Part shown: positions 33,032 through 38,367 of the stretch, piece after piece | How the letters are laid out: each line of letters opens with the position of its first letter | Numbering within the stretch: the stretch's first letter is position 1 | DNA from: an uncultured Clostridia bacterium | Lineage (GTDB): Bacteria; Bacillota; Clostridia; Oscillospirales; Oscillospiraceae | Length of the DNA: 38,367 bases | Direction: 5' to 3' | NCBI GenBank assembly: GCA_946186375.1 | Contig: CAMHMZ010000022.1 | Coordinates: forward strand, 1-38,367 | The notes under the pieces: model-generated | Database searches by the model: none | What the model saw: the letters and a program-made list of their open reading frames with translations, nothing else | What the model was told of the DNA's origin: nothing | Position numbers and translations under genes: made by a program

Positions 33032-33442
33032 TTAGTTTTCAGTTTTCAGAATTCAATTTTCAGAGAAACGGCAGTTTAGCGCTGTCATTCTGAGGAGCGC
33101 CAGCGACGAAGAATCTTTTAAGATCCTTCGACTCGCTTCGCTCGCTCAGGATGACAATGTAGGGGCTGCCGCCCCCGGCAGCCCGGCAGAAGCGAGCCAA
33201 TAAGATGCACAAATCCCCGGCGAATTCGTAGAATAGTACATTTTCGCCGGGGATTTGTTCACGTATTTAGATCGTACCGCGCGGGCCGCCGAGGGCGTCG
33301 GCCCCTACGACATGGACGACAATTCCCGCGCAAAACCTTCCTTTTCCCTTCATTCCGAATTCCGAACTCCGAATTCCGAATTTTTCGCCAAACTCCAATT
33401 TATCGCTTTTCTGAAAACTGAAAACTGACTTCTGAAAACTAA
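33032..33442. repeat. Modular intergenic repeat, copy D
   Basis: Left TTAGTTTTCAGTTTTCAG, right CTGAAAACTGAAAACT units. It contains the 74-bp inverted repeat (33083-33156) and the 150-bp block (33159-33308) identical to copy C, then tandem ATTCCGA-type octamers. It begins about 10 nt upstream of the ECF promoter and ends at the T-tract of the acyl-CoA ligase terminator. No gene is seen in it. Confidence 0.87.
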
Positions 33443-33476
33443 AAAACACCCGTGAAAAACGGTGTTTTTCACGGAT
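33441..33476 (-). terminator. Terminator of the acyl-CoA ligase operon
   Basis: 11-bp stem (33450-33460 with 33464-33474, CCGTGAAAAAC) and a minus-strand T-tract of six (33441-33446), 13 nt after the stop codon. Confidence 0.85.
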
Positions 33477-33488
33477 GGGGGGCCTGGT

Positions 33489-35222
33489 TCAGGCCTGCGC
33501 TTCCTCCGCGGCCTTGATCTTCTGCAGCTCCTCTTCCTCGAGCACGCGGTAGGCCACCTTGCCCACGAGGGTCTTGGGCATGTCCTCCTTGAACTCGATG
33601 TCGTAGGGCATGGCGTATTTGGCGATGTGCTTGCGGCAGTGATCCATGAGGATCTTTTTGGTCTCGTCGTCGGCCCGGGTGCCCGGGGCGAGCTTGACGA
33701 AGGCCTTGACCTTCTGCATCTTATAGGGATCGGGCACGCCGATCACACAGCTCATCTGCACGAGCTCGTGCGCGTCGAGGATGTTCTCGATCTGGGCGGG
33801 ATAGACGTTATAGCCCGAGGAGATGATCATGCGCTTGGCACGGCCCTTGAAGTAGATGAAGCCCTCCTCGTCCATGGTGCCGAGGTCGCCGGTGTAGACC
33901 CAGGTGAGCCCGTCGGCGTGATGGCGCAGGGTCTGCGCGGTCTCCTCCGGGTGCTTCATGTACTCCTTCATGACGGTGGGGCCGGCCAGCAGGATCTCGC
34001 CCTCCTCGCCGTAGGGCAGCTCCTTCTCGGTGCCGGGCTCGACGATCTTGATGTAGGTGTCCGGGAAGGGCACGCCGATGCTGCCCTCCTTGAACATGTG
34101 CGGCGGCGTGAGGCAGCAGGCCGTGACCGTCTCGGTCGTGCCGTAGCCCTCGCGCACCTGGATGACCGCCTTGTGGTCATAGAGGAACTTGTCGAATTTC
34201 TTCTTGAGCTCGATGGACAGGCTGTCGCCGCCGGAGAAGACGCCCTTGAGGCAGCTCAGATCCGCCCCGTCCATGCTCGGCAGGCGAAGCAGCGCCTCAT
34301 AGAGCGTGGGCACGCCCGCAATGAAGTTGCAGCGGTACTTGACGATCTGCTTGGCGTAGCTCTTGGCAGTGAAGCGCGGGATCAGAATGCAGCGGCCGCC
34401 TTGGGAGAGCATCGTGTGGATGCACACGCCCAGACCGAAGCCGTGGAAGAGCGGCATGGCCGCCAGCATCTTGTCGCCGGGGCGGAACATGGGGTTGGCC
34501 GCGATGACCTGCTGGCCGAGGGCGTTGAAGTTGCGGTTGGTGAGGACGATGCCCTTGGTGGTGCCGGTGGTGCCGCCGGAATAGAGGATGACAGCGGGGT
34601 CTTCGCTGCGGCGCTGCACCTTGTAGTTATAAAAGCAGGCGTTGGAGAGGCGCATGAACTCCTTCCAGCGGATGACCGGGGCCTCCTTGGGGATCTTTTT
34701 GATCTTGCGGCCCTCGGTGAGCATGTAGCCGGCGCGCACGGGCTTACTGAGCGCGTCCTTCACCGAGGCGATGATGATGTTGACGACCTTCGTGTTGGCG
34801 CGGATCGACTCGAACTTGTGATAGAACTGGTCGAGCGTGATGGCCGTGACGGACTCCGACTCGTTGAGATAGAACTCGATCTCCTTCTCGGCCGAGAGGG
34901 GGTGGATCATGTTGGCAATGGCGCCGACAAGGTTCACGGCGTAGAACATGTAGATGGCCTGTGGGCAGTTGGGCATGGCGATGGTGACCTTGTCGTTCTC
35001 GCGCACGCCGATGGTCTTGAGCGCGCGGGCGCACTTTTCGATCTCCTGCACCATCTGCTTATAGGTCGTGGAGCGGCCCATGAAGTCAAAGGCCACGTTG
35101 TTGGGGTACTGCTCGGCGATCTGGGCCACCTTATCGAACATGGAGCCCTCGAAATACTCCAGATGCAGGGGCACGTCCCCCACGAAATTAGCCCAGGGGG
35201 TCCTGGCGGTGATTGTTTCCAT
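33489..35222 (-). CDS. AMP-dependent acyl-CoA ligase (FadD-like)
   Basis: The 577-residue protein is an adenylate-forming enzyme. The P-loop-like motif is YSGGTTGTTKG, the core A5 motif is EGYGTTET, and TGDLGTMDEEGFIYFKGR and the C-terminal PKTLVGKVAYR (catalytic Lys region) are complete. These enzymes activate a carboxylic acid as acyl-AMP and then acyl-CoA. The likely substrate is a medium- or long-chain fatty or aryl acid, but the binding pocket cannot be read by eye. A TTG at 35228 is in frame, but ATG 35222 has AAGGAG 8 nt upstream. It follows 2 nt after the E2-like gene, so both are surely one unit. The shared operon suggests ligase and acyltransferase-like protein act on the same acyl-CoA. 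Confidence 0.93.
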   Translation of the reverse strand: METITARTPWANFVGDVPLHLEYFEGSMFDKVAQIAEQYPNNVAFDFMGRSTTYKQMVQEIEKCARALKTIGVRENDKVTIAMPNCPQAIYMFYAVNLVGAIANMIHPLSAEKEIEFYLNESESVTAITLDQFYHKFESIRANTKVVNIIIASVKDALSKPVRAGYMLTEGRKIKKIPKEAPVIRWKEFMRLSNACFYNYKVQRRSEDPAVILYSGGTTGTTKGIVLTNRNFNALGQQVIAANPMFRPGDKMLAAMPLFHGFGLGVCIHTMLSQGGRCILIPRFTAKSYAKQIVKYRCNFIAGVPTLYEALLRLPSMDGADLSCLKGVFSGGDSLSIELKKKFDKFLYDHKAVIQVREGYGTTETVTACCLTPPHMFKEGSIGVPFPDTYIKIVEPGTEKELPYGEEGEILLAGPTVMKEYMKHPEETAQTLRHHADGLTWVYTGDLGTMDEEGFIYFKGRAKRMIISSGYNVYPAQIENILDAHELVQMSCVIGVPDPYKMQKVKAFVKLAPGTRADDETKKILMDHCRKHIAKYAMPYDIEFKEDMPKTLVGKVAYRVLEEEELQKIKAAEEAQA

Positions 35223-35224
35223 GA

Positions 35225-36127
35225 TCAAAACTCCTTGCTGTTGTAATCAAAGCCGCTGGGCTCGCCGAGAGGCTTGTCCAGAAGCTCGGGATGCGCGCAG
35301 ACGTATTTGAGCAGGCGCAGGCTGCGCACGAAATAGAAGCCGTCTCCGATACGCTCGTCAATGGTCGCGCCGATCTCCAGCACGTCGCGGATCTCCTTGT
35401 GCCCGTCGGGCATGACGAGCTCTTCCTTGTGGACGGTACCGACCGTGACCATGATGCTGTTGGAGCCGTAGTTGTTGAGGTGGTGGTAAACGGCGGGGCC
35501 GCGGATGCTGCCGAGGTTTGACAAAAGCACCGTGGAATAGTTGCTGTCCCCATCGGTGAGGGCCTTCGGGTTGACGCCCCAGAAGTCCAGCCAGCGCACC
35601 ACGCGCACCACGGCCATCAGCAGCAGCCGCGGCACCTTGGCAAAGGCGTCGACCGTGGAGTCGAAGCCGCCGGCGGAGTGCTCGCTCTTGCGCGCCTCGT
35701 GCACCTTGCCCGCGATCTCGTAGCTGACGGAGGCGAGCGTGTCCTCATCCTTCGGGACGAGATACATGAAGGCCTCCTCGGCGTTGTCGGCAAAGCGGCG
35801 CTTGGCCATGAAGCTCAGGCTGATCTCATGCCGCTCATACATGCGGCGGCCCTGCACGAAGCGGTTCATCTTCGGCCGCTCGCGCACCATGCGGGCGATC
35901 GCCATGATGAGGGCATGGAAGATCGTGGTTTTATAGTCGGGGTGTTTGGCGTTTTCCTTCTCGAGATATTTCATCAGATCGGTCACGTCAAGCTTATCGT
36001 TCAGATAGACCTCGGCCTCTGTGCGGTTGGGCATGATGTGCATCATCAGCGTCGTCAGCCCGGACACGTCCCGCACCCAGCGCGCGTCGCGACGGTCGCC
36101 GCGTTTTCTCTTATAGCTTTCGCTCAT
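35225..36127 (-). CDS. Stand-alone 2-oxoacid dehydrogenase E2-like acyltransferase domain with altered active site
   Basis: The 300-residue protein resembles only the catalytic domain of E2 acyltransferases (CAT superfamily, PF00198). LSNLGSIRGPAVYHHLNN and SIMVTVGTVHKE match core strands, and there is no lipoyl or subunit-binding domain. The catalytic H-x3-D-G motif (DHRxxDG in E2) here reads DERIGDG (257-263), so the key His is replaced by Glu258 while the DG pair is kept. The protein may therefore be a structural or acyl-CoA-binding relative rather than an active acyltransferase, or use another residue. ATG 36127 follows GAAGGAG. It shares an operon with the acyl-CoA ligase, which it nearly touches. 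Confidence 0.8.
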   Translation of the reverse strand: MSESYKRKRGDRRDARWVRDVSGLTTLMMHIMPNRTEAEVYLNDKLDVTDLMKYLEKENAKHPDYKTTIFHALIMAIARMVRERPKMNRFVQGRRMYERHEISLSFMAKRRFADNAEEAFMYLVPKDEDTLASVSYEIAGKVHEARKSEHSAGGFDSTVDAFAKVPRLLLMAVVRVVRWLDFWGVNPKALTDGDSNYSTVLLSNLGSIRGPAVYHHLNNYGSNSIMVTVGTVHKEELVMPDGHKEIRDVLEIGATIDERIGDGFYFVRSLRLLKYVCAHPELLDKPLGEPSGFDYNSKEF

Positions 36128-36162
36128 GGGGGTCTCTCCTTCTCTTTGTACTCCAGAGCTGT

Positions 36163-36191
36163 ATTCTACATGACAGAGAGAGGAAAAGCAA
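36163..36191 (-). promoter_or_regulatory. Promoter of the E2-like/ligase operon
   Basis: Minus-strand TTGCTT (36186-36191), 17-bp spacer, TAGAAT (36163-36168). Confidence 0.6.
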
Positions 36192-36224
36192 GAAAAACAA
36201 AAAATTTAAGTTTTTCCTGCGCAG

Positions 36225-36252
36225 AAAAACCGCTCCTCTTTCGAGGAGCGGC
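36225..36252 (-). terminator. Terminator of the small membrane protein gene
   Basis: 9-bp perfect stem (36230-36238 with 36243-36251, CCGCTCCTC), GAAA tetraloop on the transcript, minus-strand TTTTT. Confidence 0.93.
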
Positions 36253-36283
36253 CTTGTGTCTGTTTTATGCTGTTCGGAGGAGC

Positions 36284-36544
36284 TTATTTCTCGCTGTCGT
36301 AGATCTTCTGGCAGTTGACGGAGAGCACGCCGCAAACCGCCAGCAGCACCGTGCAGCCGGCCACGACATACAAGCCCACATGATCCGCCGCCGTCTCCTC
36401 CGCGCTCGTCTCCTGGACGTAGGAGAGGGCGGCTGCCTCCGGCACCGGGGCGTCCTCCGCCATGGCCGAAACGCCAAGGGACAGGAACACGCTCAGCATC
36501 AGGGTGAGCAGCACTACAGAAACAACGATCTTCTTCAGCTTCAT
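36284..36544 (-). CDS. Small exported or membrane protein
   Basis: The 86-residue protein has an N-terminal signal sequence or membrane helix (MKLKKIVVSVVLLTLMLSVFLSLGVSAMAEDA; likely cleavage after AMA). An acidic, Ala/Glu-rich stretch follows (about 30-53), then a second transmembrane helix (about 56-76, HVGLYVVAGCTVLLAVCGVLSV) and a short tail. I do not recognise the family. The start follows GGAGGAGG. It has its own strong promoter with repeated GTTAC motifs at and beyond the start site, and a strong terminator, so it is a separately regulated single gene. Mature size after signal removal would be about 58 residues; an envelope role is likely but unspecified. Confidence 0.8.
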   Translation of the reverse strand: MKLKKIVVSVVLLTLMLSVFLSLGVSAMAEDAPVPEAAALSYVQETSAEETAADHVGLYVVAGCTVLLAVCGVLSVNCQKIYDSEK

Positions 36545-36592
36545 TTTCTTTTCCTCCTCCGTATATGTGAAAGCCTTGACCTGTTGAATTAG

Positions 36593-36620
36593 GTAACATA
36601 ATTGTAACGAAATAGTAACG
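36593..36620 (-). promoter_or_regulatory. Three GTTAC motifs with 11-bp period
   Basis: On the minus strand GTTAC occurs at 36620-36615, 36609-36604 and 36598-36593, exactly 11 bp apart. The motifs overlap the -10 box and the start site of the small-protein promoter. This spacing is typical of tandem sites for OmpR/PhoB-type response regulators. Confidence 0.5.
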
Positions 36621-36640
36621 CAGAATTTGGATTATGTCAA
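36612..36640 (-). promoter_or_regulatory. Promoter of the small membrane protein gene
   Basis: Minus-strand TTGACA (36635-36640), 17-bp spacer, TACTAT (36612-36617). Start near 36605, leaving about 60 nt of leader. Confidence 0.75.
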
Positions 36641-36856
36641 GTGCTTTTCCATTATTTTTGCTAAAATTTTTCAATTTGTCATTATTGATAAATCGCAAGC
36701 CTTGATTTTGTCTAAGATGATTACAATTTGTTACCGTTTCGTGGGTTTTATCGCTGACCGTGGAAATTAGTTAACATAATTGCTCACCATAATTTACGCG
36801 CTTCCCTCCCGGCAGCTGTGTGAAATCGAGCCGCTCAACGATAAGAGCGCTGCAAA

Positions 36857-37085
36857 TTAGAGTTTGAAAACAATGAGGAATGAGGAGTTAGGAGCGAGGA
36901 ATGAAGGGAAACGATGGATAGAGCGAGGAAATTGGCGTCCCTGTCGTAGGGGCGGCGCCCCCCGTAGGGACGAGCATTGCTCGTCCGCCGAGCCTGCACC
37001 GTGTCCGCGGGCGGCTGATAGCCGCCCCTACGACATCCTTTCAAACTCAGCGATAAACTTCCGTTTTATCTCTGAAAACTGAAAA
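36857..37085. repeat. Modular intergenic repeat, copy E (inverted, hybrid core)
   Basis: Orientation is opposite to copies A-D. The GGAATGAGGAATG-type octamer end is on the left and the GATAAACTTCCG...CTGAAAACTGAAAA end on the right, joining the gpmA terminator. The core 36964-37031 is a hairpin pair. The left arm (36964-36987) equals the right arm of copy B block 1, and the right arm equals the right arm of copy A. A further partial unit starts at 36946. No gene is seen in it. Confidence 0.85.
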
Positions 37086-37114
37086 AAGCCCCTGTTCCGC
37101 ATGGGAACAGAGGC
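37082..37114 (-). terminator. gpmA terminator
   Basis: Stem 37088-37098 with 37104-37114 (CTGTTCC core, one mismatch) and six T on the minus strand (37082-37087). Confidence 0.88.
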
Positions 37115-37132
37115 TCTGTTTTCGGAAAAGCT

Positions 37133-37879
37133 TTACTTCGCCTTGCCCTGATTGGCGACGGCTTCCATCTTGGCCTTGAGGGCCTCCTGGTCGCCCAGGT
37201 AGTACTTGTTCAGCACCTTGAAGTTTTCGTCGAACTCGTACACGAGCGGCACGCCCGTGGGGATGTTCACACCGAGGATCTGCTCCGGGGTCATGTCCTC
37301 AAAGTACTTGACCAGCGCACGCAGGGAGTTGCCGTGCGCGGCGATGATGACGCGCTTGCCGGCGAGCATCTGGGGCTTGATGACCTCGTTGAAGAAGGGC
37401 ACGGCGCGGGCGACGGTGATCTCCAGGCTCTCGGTGAGGGGCAGCTCGGAGGCCGGGATGTCGCGGAACATGTCCTGGTTCTTGGGGGCGCGCTCGTCGG
37501 AGGGATCGAGCGCGGGAGGCGTGACGTCGTAGGAGCGGCGCCAGATCTTGACCTGCTCGTCGCCGTACTTGGCGGCGGTCTCGGCCTTGTTCAGGCCCTG
37601 CAGGGCGCCGTAGTGGCGCTCGTTGAGCTGCCAGCACTTGTAGACGGGGATCCAGTTGCGGTCGAGCTCGTCGAGGATGTGGTTGAGGGTGTGAATGGCG
37701 CGCTTGAGGCGGGAGGTGTAGGCCACGTCAAAGTCGAAGCCCTCCTCCTTGAGGATCTTGCCGCCCTGGATGGCTTCCTCGTGACCCTTTTCGCTCAGGT
37801 CGACGTCGGTCCAGCCGGTGAAGAGGTTCAGCTTGTTCCATTCGCTTTCGCCGTGTCTGACGAGAACCAGTTTCATCAT
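37133..37879 (-). CDS. gpmA: 2,3-bisphosphoglycerate-dependent phosphoglycerate mutase
   Basis: The 248-residue protein has the phosphohistidine motif [43 protein letters not shown] and the second catalytic His in [15 protein letters not shown]. It swaps 3-phospho- and 2-phosphoglycerate in glycolysis and gluconeogenesis. Start is ATG 37879 (ATG 37876 is also in frame) after GGAGAG. It lies 15 nt downstream of tpiA, so both belong to a glycolytic operon continuing past the right edge. Many Firmicutes use the Mn-dependent GpmI instead, so the cofactor-dependent enzyme is a useful trait of this strain. Confidence 0.97.
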   Translation of the reverse strand: MMKLVLVRHGESEWNKLNLFTGWTDVDLSEKGHEEAIQGGKILKEEGFDFDVAYTSRLKRAIHTLNHILDELDRNWIPVYKCWQLNERHYGALQGLNKAETAAKYGDEQVKIWRRSYDVTPPALDPSDERAPKNQDMFRDIPASELPLTESLEITVARAVPFFNEVIKPQMLAGKRVIIAAHGNSLRALVKYFEDMTPEQILGVNIPTGVPLVYEFDENFKVLNKYYLGDQEALKAKMEAVANQGKAK

Positions 37880-37894
37880 GGTGTTTTCTCTCCT

Positions 37895-38367
37895 TTACTC
37901 CTGGTTGGACGCCGCGACGATGGTCGCGAAGTCCGCGGGCTTGAGGGAGGCGCCGCCGATGAGGCCGCCGTCGATGTCGGGCTGAGCGAGAAGCTCGGCC
38001 GCGTTCTTGGCGTTCATGCTGCCGCCGTAGAGGATGCTGACGGAGCGGGCGGGACGGGCGCCGTAGATCTTGCGGATGACGGCGCGGATGCCTTCGCAGA
38101 CTTCCTGCGCCTGCTCGGCGGTGGCGGTGCGGCCGGTGCCGATGGCCCAGATGGGCTCATAGGCGATGACGCAGCGGCGCAGCTGAGCCGCGTCGATGCC
38201 GGAGAGAGCGGCCTTCACCTGGTAGGCCACATACTCCATGGTCAGATCGGCTTCGCGCTGCTCGAGGCTCTCGCCCACGCAGATGATGGGCATGATGCCC
38301 TTCTCGAGCAGGGCCTTGGCCTTGGCGTTGACGAGCATGTCGTCCTCGCCGTGGTACTGGCGGCGCT
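37895..38367 (-). CDS. tpiA: Triosephosphate isomerase (partial)
   Basis: Only the C-terminal 157 or so residues are in the window. The frame stays open through the right edge, where it reads RRQYHGEDD before the first visible Met. Recognised are the phosphate-gripping loop with catalytic Glu (AYEPIWAIGTG), ILYGGSMNAKNAAELL and DGGLIGGASLK. The catalytic His and Lys lie beyond the edge. The enzyme interconverts dihydroxyacetone phosphate and glyceraldehyde-3-phosphate. It is followed 15 nt later by gpmA. Confidence 0.97.
   Translation of the reverse strand, partial: RRQYHGEDDMLVNAKAKALLEKGIMPIICVGESLEQREADLTMEYVAYQVKAALSGIDAAQLRRCVIAYEPIWAIGTGRTATAEQAQEVCEGIRAVIRKIYGARPARSVSILYGGSMNAKNAAELLAQPDIDGGLIGGASLKPADFATIVAASNQE

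Larger units (their letters stand above)
36587..36782. repeat. Pair of 18-bp near-identical repeats
   Basis: AATTAGGTAACATAATTG (36587-36604) recurs at 36765-36782 with one change (G to T). Between them lies an AT-rich stretch (36640-36780) clearly richer in AT than the rest of the window; I see no gene in it. Confidence 0.6.

Noticed and set aside
30819..33442. Composite transposon around the sigma operon
   Set aside because: Flanking copies contain no transposase gene or frame. They are better described as non-autonomous repeats; only recombination between them is claimed.

Overview
The window looks like a chromosomal segment of a high-GC, spore-forming Clostridia member, most likely in or near the Oscillospiraceae (Oscillibacter-like gut bacteria). 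The reasons are spoIIE and ypeB, Gram-positive style GGAGG ribosome-binding sites, near-consensus sigma-A promoters, a SAM-I riboswitch, an ECF-type vitamin/methionine transporter, class II galT and long-form HPF. This placement is inferred from gene content only. Most genes lie on the minus strand in short, tightly overlapping operons. I see no phage, CRISPR array, rRNA, tRNA or transposase gene.

Layout. (1) 1-3803: a minus-strand redox operon from a consensus promoter: an Old Yellow Enzyme/2-enoate-reductase-type flavoprotein, an SDR dehydrogenase, and a tocopherol-cyclase/CrtC-like lipocalin protein cut by the left edge. (2) 3911-10557: a SAM-riboswitch-controlled operon: ECF transporter S component, fused double ATPase, EcfT, metK, DUF1643 protein, Nit2-type omega-amidase and NUDIX hydrolase. 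Together they suggest uptake of a methionine-related compound, SAM synthesis and salvage clean-up. (3) 10566-12973: AEC permease and MgtE. (4) 13023-16792 on the plus strand: spoIIE with an unusual 21-bp promoter spacer, a small coupled ORF, hpf and a zinc-ribbon protein. (5) 16845-21040: two secreted proteins with Ig-like domains and an XRE regulator with a likely operator. (6) 21108-27745: galT, ypeB, gltX, trpS and a WecA/TagO-like glycosyl-phosphate transferase. (7) 28234-36544: UvrA2-like ATPase, ECF sigma/anti-sigma pair, acyl-CoA ligase, a divergent E2-like acyltransferase and a small membrane protein. (8) 37133-38367: gpmA and tpiA (cut by the right edge), a glycolytic pair.

The most unusual feature is a family of five modular intergenic repeats (about 19.3, 27.7, 30.8, 33.0 and 36.9 kb). 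Each has TTTTCAG-rich ends and a core that, in at least three copies, is an inverted pair of hairpins each starting 5'-GTAGGG. This is the layout of REP/REPIN elements mobilised by RAYT transposases. The hairpin arms differ between copies but stay self-complementary, and copy E is a hybrid of arms found exactly in copies A and B. Two copies with an identical roughly 240-bp interior flank the sigma/anti-sigma operon. All five sit at the 3' end of a minus-strand gene.
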